Origin: Lentisphaerae bacterium GWF2_38_69
Lineage (GTDB): Bacteria > Verrucomicrobiota > Lentisphaeria > Victivallales > GWF2-38-69
DNA: 51,311 nucleotides
Direction: 5' to 3'
NCBI GenBank assembly: GCA_001803205.1
Contig: MHBE01000062.1
Location: forward strand, 1 to 51,311
Below, piece by piece: positions 1-8,089 of this stretch; within the stretch, counting starts at the first letter, position 1, and each line of letters begins with the position of its first letter. Position numbers and translations under genes: made by a program. The notes under the pieces are model-generated. The model was not told where the DNA came from. It ran no database searches and saw only the letters and a program-made list of their open reading frames with translations.

Positions 1-52
1 TCTTTTCATTTAACGAACTTTCTACTCCCTTGAAAAATAATCCTAAATCCAT
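1..52 (-). CDS. N-terminal start of an unidentified gene running off the left edge
   Basis: On the minus strand an ATG at 52-50 opens a frame that stays open to the window edge (17 codons, beginning MDLGLFFKGVESS). A good Shine-Dalgarno AGGAGA (61-66) lies 8 nt upstream. Too little protein is visible to name it. The start is supported mainly by the ribosome-binding site. Confidence 0.5.
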   Translation of the reverse strand, partial: MDLGLFFKGVESSLNEK

Positions 53-558
53 CTTTATCTTCTCCTGTAAAAATGATTACAGAAGAATTATAGTATTATT
101 TCATAAATGTAACACTTATGTTATGACAATTCCTTACTGAACAATGACATATATTTCAAAATACATAGGGAAAATCATAATCTAGACAGATGCAGAACGC
201 AGTTTGCACTGTTAAGATGCATTGAATCTGAATGGAACGAATTAATAGAAATAGTGGGAAGTATTAGAAGTTTATAAAATTTTATCCTTGTTGATTTTTT
301 CCATTATTGCGGTTATAAACGCTGCAGAAAATAATACATCACCTAATCTGCACATTACATTATGGTGTGAATATCCGACATGGAAAGATGCTGCTCCTAA
401 CTCTGAACAGATGGGCCAAAATTTAGGCTTAAATAGTTAATAATGAATCTTAAATCTTGGAGATAAGTTGTTTTTAAAAATACCTATTGCTTTTATTAGT
501 GAAAACATGTAAAATTAATGAACATTAATAAATAAATGCTCACTAATGCACAAAATAA
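53..558. other. Intergenic region with coding-like remnants
   Basis: About 500 bases lie between two divergent genes. A short plus-strand frame from a TTG at 288 to a TAA at 440 (50 codons) begins with a hydrophobic, signal-peptide-like stretch (LLIFSIIAVINAA) followed by a polar tail. Just upstream, around 182-280, another frame is coding-like and ends in TAA. Neither has a convincing ribosome-binding site or recognisable family, so they look like debris of older genes. The last 65 bases hold the nested inverted repeats annotated separately. Confidence 0.3.
495..547 (+). promoter_or_regulatory. Nested inverted repeats upstream of the AbiEi-like gene (putative operator)
   Basis: Two perfect inverted repeats are nested just before the antitoxin start: ATTAGTGA at 495-502 with TCACTAAT at 540-547, and inside them TTAATG at 515-520 with CATTAA at 523-528. 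AbiEi-type antitoxins are known to repress their own operon by binding inverted repeats in the promoter. That these repeats are the operator is inferred from position and symmetry. Confidence 0.5.
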
Positions 559-1653
559 ATGAATAGAATTCAACAAAAGAAAGACTATTTAAAGCAAAGT
601 CTATCTCTTCTAAGGGATAAATTTTCTAATATTCCAGCCGATAAATCCGTTATTCATAAGGTTGCTAGCCCCCTAAGATTAGAGCATGCAAAGGGAATAG
701 TAGCTGATGCTATCCTCAAAATTATGAATGATCATAACCTGCAGATGCTAGCCTTGTTAGTTAATAGTTGCCGAAGTGAAGTGGTTAAAATTCTAAATGA
801 ATATTCAGAAAAATATTTTAAAGAACTTAAATGGGCAGTCATAGATGAATTTGGTTCTGTAATACTCAAACTAAACACAAATATTGCTACTCATAACTAC
901 TTACTACCCCCATTGCTAGATGATTTAGAAGAATCATCTGAGAGTTCAGATTTCTATGCCAAGTCAACAAATTATTTTTCTGCTATAAATCAAAACTTAC
1001 TCAAAATTGTGATTTATCATTGGCGATTATTCAAGAATGCTACCGAGCAAGGATATTTGTCTGCAAGTGAGCTTATTTTAAAATCAAATGTATCTCAAGC
1101 TTCAGTGTCTAATTTTATTAGGTATTCTTTAGAGAAAAATTATTTACTTAAACATAAGATACACAATTTGTATAAGTTTAATAATAATTGCCTTGAAGAT
1201 CTATTGGAAGACTGGAGTTTCTATTATAAGAACAATTATGGGAAAGCTATAAGATTCATTTCATACGATACTACATACTCTATTGACACTCTTTTACTTA
1301 AAGTCAAAGTGCTGCGTGATCATAATATAAGGATAGCCATTGGTGGATTCCTGGCATTAGAGCTACAAAAACTCAATTATGTATCAGATATTCCTGATAT
1401 ACGAATATATACAGATAATATCAAGTATACAAAAGATGAGCTTGATTTAATTGAGTATCAAAGTCAAGATGATGTAACAGGTAGAAAAATAATTGAATTG
1501 GTATCTCCTAAGGCAGAAGCTTCAATCTTTTCTCATATAATGAACAAGGATATTCCTATTTGTGATATCATTCAGTGCTATTTAGATGTTAGACACAAAG
1601 CATCGAGAGGGATGGAACAGGCAGATTTTATAAAAAAATCTGTATTATTGTAA
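559..1653 (+). CDS. AbiEi-like antitoxin/transcriptional regulator (type IV toxin-antitoxin)
   Basis: A 364-residue protein. Around residues 150-205 is a winged-helix-like segment (SASELILKSNVSQASVSNFI). The C-terminus (about 340-357) carries YLDVRHKASRGMEQADF, resembling the conserved end of AbiEi antitoxins (YLDL...RG.EqA.fL). AbiEi proteins are DNA-binding antitoxins that repress their operon and counter an AbiEii nucleotidyltransferase toxin. The next gene, 12 nt downstream, is such a nucleotidyltransferase. The N-terminal 140 residues are not recognised. No Shine-Dalgarno is visible before ATG559; an ATG a little upstream runs into a stop, so 559 is the only reasonable start. Family assignment comes from the C-terminal motif and the partner gene. 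Confidence 0.65.
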   Translation: MNRIQQKKDYLKQSLSLLRDKFSNIPADKSVIHKVASPLRLEHAKGIVADAILKIMNDHNLQMLALLVNSCRSEVVKILNEYSEKYFKELKWAVIDEFGSVILKLNTNIATHNYLLPPLLDDLEESSESSDFYAKSTNYFSAINQNLLKIVIYHWRLFKNATEQGYLSASELILKSNVSQASVSNFIRYSLEKNYLLKHKIHNLYKFNNNCLEDLLEDWSFYYKNNYGKAIRFISYDTTYSIDTLLLKVKVLRDHNIRIAIGGFLALELQKLNYVSDIPDIRIYTDNIKYTKDELDLIEYQSQDDVTGRKIIELVSPKAEASIFSHIMNKDIPICDIIQCYLDVRHKASRGMEQADFIKKSVLL

Positions 1654-1665
1654 TAAAAGATAACT

Positions 1666-2493
1666 ATGATCATAAACAAAGAATACGATGAGTTTCTACT
1701 AACAACATTAAATGCTCTTGCCTCATACCTTGATAGTATTGTTATTGGAGGAGGCTTGGCTTGTGCTCTATATAGATTTCATTCTTATGCAAAAGAAGCT
1801 CCTGTTGTTCTGTTTACAAAAGATATTGATATATTGTCTCCACGAGTTATTCCTGTTAAGGAGACTAGTATTAATATACTTTTAGGGTTTGCTGGAATAA
1901 AAACTAATTATGATGCTGACCAATACAGGTACAAAATGAGTTCTGAATCTCCATATGAAATTGAATTTATCTGTGATGAATCAGGGTTGCCAGCTAAAAT
2001 TAAACAGAAATCACCTCCTGTTATAGAGATACAGAAAGATACGCCAGCTCAATTTATTAATTACATTGATATGATTAGAAATAATGCTTGGAGAATTATT
2101 CTAGACAAGAAAAACACTGGGGATGACCGTACCTTTTCGCTGAATCTGCCAAACCCCTTCAATTACATCTTTACTAAAAGCCTTATAAACTCAGATAGAC
2201 CAAGAGATAAAAAGATGAAAGACTGTGTTTATATCTATAACACAATCTATACTTTCAGAAACACATTTTCTGAAGTCTTAAATGAGGCAAGAACGACTAA
2301 AGAACAAATTCCTAAAAGAACTTTTAATAAAGCACTATCTGCTTTTAAGAATTTGTTCTGTAAAGAGGATGCTCCAGGGTATTACTACATTTCAGAATAT
2401 GCAAAAGAAAATAGAATAAGGGAATATGACATGCGTGTAGTATTGAAAGTTTTTAATAACTTTAACAAACAGTTGGATGCTTGTGATTTATAG
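1666..2493 (+). CDS. Nucleotidyltransferase-fold protein, AbiEii/GSU2403-like putative toxin
   Basis: A 275-residue protein with the two-part motif of minimal nucleotidyltransferases: GGGLA at 28-32 and TKDIDIL at 51-57 with Asp53 and Asp55 as metal ligands. A third acidic strand (EIEFICD, near 92) fits the usual third carboxylate. In type IV systems this fold is the toxin (AbiEii), modifying RNA or another target with a nucleotide; the GSU2403 family is the main alternative. It follows the AbiEi-like gene by 12 nt, so the two are almost certainly co-transcribed. The Shine-Dalgarno is poor, as for its partner, unlike most housekeeping genes here. That may indicate foreign origin. Confidence 0.65.
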   Translation: MIINKEYDEFLLTTLNALASYLDSIVIGGGLACALYRFHSYAKEAPVVLFTKDIDILSPRVIPVKETSINILLGFAGIKTNYDADQYRYKMSSESPYEIEFICDESGLPAKIKQKSPPVIEIQKDTPAQFINYIDMIRNNAWRIILDKKNTGDDRTFSLNLPNPFNYIFTKSLINSDRPRDKKMKDCVYIYNTIYTFRNTFSEVLNEARTTKEQIPKRTFNKALSAFKNLFCKEDAPGYYYISEYAKENRIREYDMRVVLKVFNNFNKQLDACDL

Positions 2494-2958
2494 ATACAGC
2501 TAGGGTGCAATTATCTCAAAAACTGAGAAGTTGTCGTTTAAATATTTGCCTCATGACCTGTTAAAACTTTGAAATCTAAACTTTTGCTTTTTGATTAAAT
2601 TGAATCTATCAAGATTATTACCTTATGTTTATTAACTTACAAGGAACTATCAATGCGTTTGGCACACCGCTTTCGCAGACGCAGTAGATGTATGACTGGA
2701 ATAAGTTTTATGCGTTTTTGCAGGCATTCGGTCAGAAATATAACACTGGAAATGTCGCATTTTCCTATTCAATCTGCTCCCTGCACTATGGGCTGCAGAC
2801 AGCGAAAAGTGAAGCGTGATGTCCTTCTGTCGTTAATAACTCGAAAAAATGCTAAAAAGCTCATTTCCTTGGGCTGATTATTTTTCTCCTCCGGATTATA
2901 CTTGTAAAATCAAGTAAAACTATGAATCTGACTTTACGAATTTCAGACCGGGATACTG
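2494..2958. other. Intergenic region with a possible gene remnant
   Basis: About 465 bases between the toxin-antitoxin pair and threonine aldolase. The first 150 bases are A+T-rich and featureless. From about 2649 to 2817 one plus-strand frame reads like protein (MYDWNKFYAFLQAFGQKYN and onward) but has an internal TAG and ends in TGA, so it looks like a fragment of a dead gene. The open frame at 2653-2877 in another phase has an implausible Arg/Cys/His-rich composition and is not annotated. No riboswitch fold was recognised. Confidence 0.3.
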
Positions 2959-3990
2959 ATGAAACTTTTTCTAAGCGACAACTGTTCTGGAGTACATCCT
3001 GAAATAATCAAAGCTTTGTTAGGAGCAAATAACGAGCATTCGCCTTCTTATGGAGAAGACCCGATGACTGCAGAACTTCAGGAGAAAGTCAGAAAGCTTT
3101 TCAGCTATGACAGAATAAAAGTTTTTCCAGTCTGCTCAGGGACAGCTGCAAATATTGTGGCTCTGGCATCTTTGCTTCATTCCTATGAAGGAGTAATATG
3201 CACTGATACTGCTCATATCAATACATATGAGTGCGGTTCACTGGAAAAACTTACCGGCGGTAAAATCCTGCCAGTATCTAACAAGATGGGAAAGCTTGAA
3301 AAAACAGACGCGGAAGTTTATCTCGAATACCTTGGAGATGAACATTTAGTTCAGCCAAGAGCAGTTTCAATTTCTCAAACCACAGAATTTGGGACTGTTT
3401 ACTCTATGGAAGAGCTCAAAGTAATATCTGATTTTTGCAAAAAGAATGATTTCATATTCCATATGGATGGAGCTAGGTTGGCCAATGCAATGGTTTTTCT
3501 GAATAAGACACCTTATGAGATGGTAACTGAAATAGGAGTTGACCTTCTTACTTTCGGGGGTACGAAGAATGGTTTGATGAGTTGTGACCTGATAGTATCT
3601 TTTAACGAAAAGGCCTCAGGGAAAATGAGGTTTATAAGAAAACAATTCGGGCATCTGATGTCAAAAATGAGATTTGTTTCAGCCCAGTTTCTAGCATATC
3701 TTGACAATTCTCTCTATCTCAAACTGGCAGAACATTCTAATACTATGGCCATGTATTTTGAATCCAGATTAAAGGAATTTAATTTTATTGAGATGGCATA
3801 TCCTGTCGAGTCCAACATGTTATTTGTAAAACTTCCCAGAAAGATAACTCCTCCACTTATGAAAGAATTTCCATTCCATATTCTTGATTCGAAGAAGAAT
3901 ATGGCAAGATTTGTAACTTCATTCGATACAACTACCCTGGAAATAGATAGTTTTATAAATCTGCTATCGGAATTGAAAAGGGAATTGTAA
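2959..3990 (+). CDS. ltaE: Low-specificity L-threonine aldolase
   Basis: Cleaves L-threonine and L-allo-threonine to glycine and acetaldehyde using pyridoxal phosphate; cytoplasmic. The 343-residue protein has the family start (LFLSDNCSGVHPEII...SYGEDP), the cofactor-region HMDGARLANA and the PLP lysine in TFGGTKNGLM (about residue 200). Length is normal. It begins the plus-strand run and the permease starts 5 nt after its stop, so it is co-transcribed with an ABC importer. Acetaldehyde made here could feed the CoA-acylating aldehyde dehydrogenase encoded at 10.9-12.4 kb, but that link is inference. Confidence 0.88.
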   Translation: MKLFLSDNCSGVHPEIIKALLGANNEHSPSYGEDPMTAELQEKVRKLFSYDRIKVFPVCSGTAANIVALASLLHSYEGVICTDTAHINTYECGSLEKLTGGKILPVSNKMGKLEKTDAEVYLEYLGDEHLVQPRAVSISQTTEFGTVYSMEELKVISDFCKKNDFIFHMDGARLANAMVFLNKTPYEMVTEIGVDLLTFGGTKNGLMSCDLIVSFNEKASGKMRFIRKQFGHLMSKMRFVSAQFLAYLDNSLYLKLAEHSNTMAMYFESRLKEFNFIEMAYPVESNMLFVKLPRKITPPLMKEFPFHILDSKKNMARFVTSFDTTTLEIDSFINLLSELKREL

Positions 3991-3994
3991 CAGG

Positions 3995-4975
3995 ATGAGA
4001 TATATTTTTTTAAGAAAGTTTACTTTTTCTGTAACAATACTAATTTCTCTTCTTATATTCTACTGTTCCCTTTCTCTCGGCAATAGTTACATAAACATTG
4101 TTTCCTATCTCTCTCTCGGAGAACTTCAGAAGGAAATCGTTATAATGAGGTTAACGCGAATGATAATAGCTTTTACCGTGGGGGGAGCTTTGGCCGTGGC
4201 CGGGGCAGGGTACCAGGCTATTTTGCGTAATGTCCTGGCAGAACCCTTCATCCTTGGAATAAGCGGAGGTGCAAGTGTCGGGGCAGCGTGCGCCATTGCC
4301 TTAGGTGTTTATATTTTCGGGGCTTTAACTCTACCTATCTTCGCTTTTGCAGGCTCCCTGATTGTTTTGTTGCTTATTTTGTTTATGTCCAAAGGAGATG
4401 GAATTGAATATTCAAGCAATATAATTCTTAGTGGAGTTATACTTAGCACCATCACATCAAGCATAATGATGTTTATGATCAGTTATCTGAATATGGCTCA
4501 ACTAAACAGCATTACCTGGTGGCTTTTGGGCAGCCTTGAAACTGACAATTGGTTTCTGATAATACTTGCCGTATGTGTTGTTTTTTCAGGAGCTTTTATT
4601 CTTTTTCTGTATGGAAGAGAGATAAATGCCTGCTCAATGGGAGAAGAGGTAGGCTATTATCTTGGAATATCACCAGTGAAACTTGCGATAGTTGTGTTAG
4701 GAATTTCATCGCTGATGACTGCCTGTGTGGTTTCAGTTTCAGGCGTGATAGGTTTTGTAGGCCTGATTATTCCGCATATAGTCAGGAAGTTTGTCGGAGC
4801 CGACCACAGAAGGCTAATACCTTATGCGCTGGTATATGGAGGATTGTATCTGGTTTTCTGCGACACTGTGGCAAGAACTGTTATACACCCTCAGATTTTG
4901 CCTGTAGGAGTTGTTACAGCTCTTATCGGCGGACCTGTTTTTCTATGGATTTTGAATAGAAGGATTAAGGGATGA
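3995..4975 (+). CDS. FecCD/BtuC-family ABC transporter permease
   Basis: Inner-membrane permease of the iron-siderophore/heme/cobalamin class. The 326 residues are strongly hydrophobic with about nine to ten membrane segments. Hallmarks are MRLTRMIIAFTVGGALAVAG near the N-terminus, GFVGLIIPHIVR around 245-256 (the ATPase-contact region) and PVGVVTALIGGPVF at the end. It starts 5 nt after threonine aldolase and overlaps the ATPase gene by 4 nt (ATGA). No binding-protein gene of this class is adjacent, so the ligand (siderophore, heme, corrinoid) cannot be read from context. Confidence 0.9.
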   Translation: MRYIFLRKFTFSVTILISLLIFYCSLSLGNSYINIVSYLSLGELQKEIVIMRLTRMIIAFTVGGALAVAGAGYQAILRNVLAEPFILGISGGASVGAACAIALGVYIFGALTLPIFAFAGSLIVLLLILFMSKGDGIEYSSNIILSGVILSTITSSIMMFMISYLNMAQLNSITWWLLGSLETDNWFLIILAVCVVFSGAFILFLYGREINACSMGEEVGYYLGISPVKLAIVVLGISSLMTACVVSVSGVIGFVGLIIPHIVRKFVGADHRRLIPYALVYGGLYLVFCDTVARTVIHPQILPVGVVTALIGGPVFLWILNRRIKG

Positions 4976-5766
4976 TGGATAGAGGAGCGGAAAAACAAGA
5001 AGTACTGACGCTGAAGAATGTTACTTATGCCTATCCAAATGCAGATGCTGTTTTAAAAGAATTTGACCTATCGGTGGAGAAAGGTCAATTTCTGGGTATA
5101 ATCGGTCCCAGCGGAGCCGGAAAAACAACTATTTTCAGAGTGCTTTCGGGTTATCTCAAACCTCAAAAAGGTAAAGTACTGATCAAAGGCAAAGAATTAA
5201 AAGAGTTGTCTCATTCAGAACGAGCAAGAACTATGGCAATGGTTCCTCAGGGAATATATGCTGTTTTACCGTACACTGTCTGGCAGATTGTTGAGATGGG
5301 AAGGCTTTCAAGAAGTTCGAGAATATCCGGAATGGCATCTGACGATATAAGAAGAATCGAAGAAGCTCTGGATTTTGTAAAGATGACGAGATATTCAGCG
5401 CGATATTTTAATAGCCTGAGCGGAGGAGAAAAACAGAGAGTTCTAATAGCCATGTCTCTTGCTCAGGATCCCGAAATACTGCTTCTTGACGAGCCTACAG
5501 CTTCTCTTGATATCGGACTCAAATCGCATTTGATGAGTTTATTAAAGAAGTTAAACAGAGAAAAGGGCATAACCGTGGCAACCATTTCTCACGATATACA
5601 GCTTGCATCTTCCTTCTGCGATAAACTTGTCATGATAAAAAACGGCATGATTGTTTCTCATGGCACGGTGAAAGATGTTCTCAACTCTGATACAATTAGT
5701 AGGGTGTATTCGTGCGAGGCCGAAGTTTTTGAACATATGAATAAAATTTATATAGAAACAAAATAA
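4972..5766 (+). CDS. ABC transporter ATP-binding protein, FecE/BtuD type
   Basis: Energises the upstream permease. The 264-residue protein has Walker A GPSGAGKTT (about residue 45), Q-loop VPQG, signature LSGGEKQRV (about 148), Walker B ILLLDEPTASLD and the switch histidine in TISHDIQ. The gene starts inside the stop of the permease gene (4-nt overlap), showing translational coupling. It ends 13 nt before the first fused symporter, so the run may be a single transcript. Confidence 0.92.
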   Translation: MMDRGAEKQEVLTLKNVTYAYPNADAVLKEFDLSVEKGQFLGIIGPSGAGKTTIFRVLSGYLKPQKGKVLIKGKELKELSHSERARTMAMVPQGIYAVLPYTVWQIVEMGRLSRSSRISGMASDDIRRIEEALDFVKMTRYSARYFNSLSGGEKQRVLIAMSLAQDPEILLLDEPTASLDIGLKSHLMSLLKKLNREKGITVATISHDIQLASSFCDKLVMIKNGMIVSHGTVKDVLNSDTISRVYSCEAEVFEHMNKIYIETK

Positions 5767-5779
5767 TACTTTCCGGTAA

Positions 5780-8059
5780 ATGTCAACATTAAAATGGTAT
5801 AAAGAATTATCGCTCAGTAAAAAGATATATGTCTCTACTGTCTTTGGTTTTTGTATCGGGATGTTTTTTGGAGACAGATGTTCAGCTCTAGAAGATTTAA
5901 ATACTTCTTTTATCAGATTTTTTCAGATTGCCATTATTCCGTATATGACTTTCAGTATTGTTCATTCTATAGGAGCTCTGACAACTGAGCGGGCTAAAAG
6001 GGTAGGGAAAAAAGGCGGAATAGTCCTGATTTGTTTATGGGCTATAAGCATTTTTTATGCTTTTGGCCTGCAGTATTCATTCCCGAATATTGAGAGAAGC
6101 AAGTTCTTTCGCCCGGAAAACGCTTTAGCCAGCAGCGGTATAGATTTCTTCGATATGTTCATACCTTCTAACCCTTTTCACTCTTTTGCCAATGGCTATA
6201 TTCCTGCGATCGTCATATTCTGTATTCTTTTAGGAGTTGCTCTCATAAACCATAAGAACAAGGCAGGCATTGTTAAATCAGCAAAAATATGGTCCTCTCT
6301 GATGAGCGATATAAATGAATATGTGATGCTTCTGCTGCCATTGGGCGTATTGGTAATGTCAACATATACATTTGGCACATTGAGTTTCATGAAACTCAAA
6401 GGACTGCTTCTTTTTGTGGTAGCTTCGACTTTTTATTTGGTTTTTATATCAATGATTATTTACCCTTTCCTTATTTCAAGCGTAAGCAAATTTAATTACA
6501 GAAAGTTTCTTAACACTGCCATGCCTGCAGCTCTTATTGGTTTTACTACAGGAAGTGTATTTTTGTCTCTCCCTGTCATATATGATCAGATGTATAAATT
6601 TAATGAAGAAGAGCAAGGCTTTAAAGATATGCAGGATGCCAATCTTAATTATATTGAGAGAGGAAGAAATGCAATTAGCATTTTAGTCCCTCTGGCCTGG
6701 GTGGTGCCGGCCAGCTATAAGTTCCTTGTTATATTTTACATTGTTTTTGCTCATTGGTATTATGATAGGATATTTCCTTTCTCCGAGCAACTTATCTATT
6801 ACATAGGCGGTATTCCTTGCCTGTTCGGGAGTAATTCTGTCGTAGTTCCTTTTCTGCTAGATATGAGCGGCGGGATGATTCCCAATAAAGCTTATGATAT
6901 TTTCATGATTCTGTCCAGCTTTTTGGTGTATTTTAATAACGCCAATGGTTCTATATTCATCGTCGTCTGCACGATTCTTTGTTATTATTCATTATGCAAC
7001 AAACTAAAAATCCGCTGGTTCAAGCTTCTTATCCTATTAGGAATCAGTACTGTTTTCTTTATTATAGTTATGGGTTCTTTGAGCTTTTTAATGACAAAGT
7101 TCTTATCTGGCGATGACGAGGTCAAGGAAGAGCTTACTCACATGAATGTGGAACCTTACAACAAGCACTACTACGAGGAAATAAATGCGCGTTATTTAAC
7201 TTTTGATCAATATCATGAAATACCTTATCTATCTCCTGAAGAGCCTCTTTTGGATAAAATAGCCAGAACCAAGACTCTACAGGTAGGCTATGATCCAGAA
7301 GCAATACCTTTTGCATTTTTCAACAGTCAGAAAAAACTGGTAGGATATGATATTGACTTTATCAATACTATTGCGCAAAATCTCAGATGCAACACTATAG
7401 AATTTTATAAAATCGATAACTTTTTTATATATCAGGATTGTATAGCAAAAGGGACTTTATTAGACATATGTGTAGGCGGATATACATATATGGCCTATAC
7501 TGAAGGCGGCGTAATAACCTCTGCTCCTTACATGAAATACACCCCTGCAATAGTTATTCCTATGGAATACAAAGAACAGTATCCTGACCTGGCATCGGTA
7601 TTCACGAGCAATAACTTGTCTGTAGGGGTTCGGGTAAATCCCGATTACAAAGATCTGATGCCTGATAAACATTTAATAGGGCTCAAAAATTTCAATGAAT
7701 TTTATCAGGATCATAAAACAGATGCACTTCTTACATCTGCAGAAATAGCTTCAGCTACATGCATTTTGTATCATGGATACTGGGTGTACTATTATTCAGA
7801 GACTGACATAAAAATTTTTTATGCCTATCTTATGCCCTACGATAATAGATCTCGTTCATTCAGAGACATGGTAAATACATTGATTGATACTGCAAAGTGG
7901 GATGGTACTGCTCAGCAAAGATATGAATACTGGATAATGGGTGAAACTCAATATAAATTTGGCAGACCATGGTCTGTTTTGGACTGGCTCAAAAGTAAAA
8001 ACTTCTTTTTAGCGTCTACCAATCATAAGCCTAAAGAATCTAGCATGATTGATCAATAA
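5780..8059 (+). CDS. DAACS-type symporter fused to a C-terminal extracytoplasmic solute-binding domain (copy 1)
   Basis: A 759-residue fusion. Residues 1 to about 410 resemble cation:dicarboxylate/amino-acid symporters: many membrane segments, a hairpin-1-like stretch TTGSVFLSLPV near 255 and FNNANGS near 386 in the terminal transport helices. The usual NMDGT loop is absent; VVPASY (near 308) stands about where it should be. An extra hydrophobic helix (about 413-440) follows the symporter core and would carry the C-terminus across the membrane. After a linker, residues about 498-725 form a family-3 solute-binding domain (LQVGYDPEAIPF...LVGYDIDF), ending in GRPWSVLDWL. The domain lacks the TxxR-type arginine that usually grips an amino-acid carboxylate, so the ligand is unknown. 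Copy 2 follows 30 nt later. Fusion of a secondary transporter to its own binding protein is unusual. Confidence 0.8.
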   Translation: MSTLKWYKELSLSKKIYVSTVFGFCIGMFFGDRCSALEDLNTSFIRFFQIAIIPYMTFSIVHSIGALTTERAKRVGKKGGIVLICLWAISIFYAFGLQYSFPNIERSKFFRPENALASSGIDFFDMFIPSNPFHSFANGYIPAIVIFCILLGVALINHKNKAGIVKSAKIWSSLMSDINEYVMLLLPLGVLVMSTYTFGTLSFMKLKGLLLFVVASTFYLVFISMIIYPFLISSVSKFNYRKFLNTAMPAALIGFTTGSVFLSLPVIYDQMYKFNEEEQGFKDMQDANLNYIERGRNAISILVPLAWVVPASYKFLVIFYIVFAHWYYDRIFPFSEQLIYYIGGIPCLFGSNSVVVPFLLDMSGGMIPNKAYDIFMILSSFLVYFNNANGSIFIVVCTILCYYSLCNKLKIRWFKLLILLGISTVFFIIVMGSLSFLMTKFLSGDDEVKEELTHMNVEPYNKHYYEEINARYLTFDQYHEIPYLSPEEPLLDKIARTKTLQVGYDPEAIPFAFFNSQKKLVGYDIDFINTIAQNLRCNTIEFYKIDNFFIYQDCIAKGTLLDICVGGYTYMAYTEGGVITSAPYMKYTPAIVIPMEYKEQYPDLASVFTSNNLSVGVRVNPDYKDLMPDKHLIGLKNFNEFYQDHKTDALLTSAEIASATCILYHGYWVYYYSETDIKIFYAYLMPYDNRSRSFRDMVNTLIDTAKWDGTAQQRYEYWIMGETQYKFGRPWSVLDWLKSKNFFLASTNHKPKESSMIDQ

Positions 8060-8089
8060 TGGGAATAATAATTTAAGGCTATTTAAACT

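Noticed and set aside
2653-2877. 74-codon open frame before the threonine aldolase gene
   Set aside because: Arg/Cys/His-rich composition, no ribosome-binding site and no recognisable family; another frame of the same DNA looks more protein-like but is broken.
2494-2958. Cobalamin or other riboswitch upstream of the importer operon
   Set aside because: No B12-box-like or other familiar conserved core was seen. A covariance-model search would be decisive.
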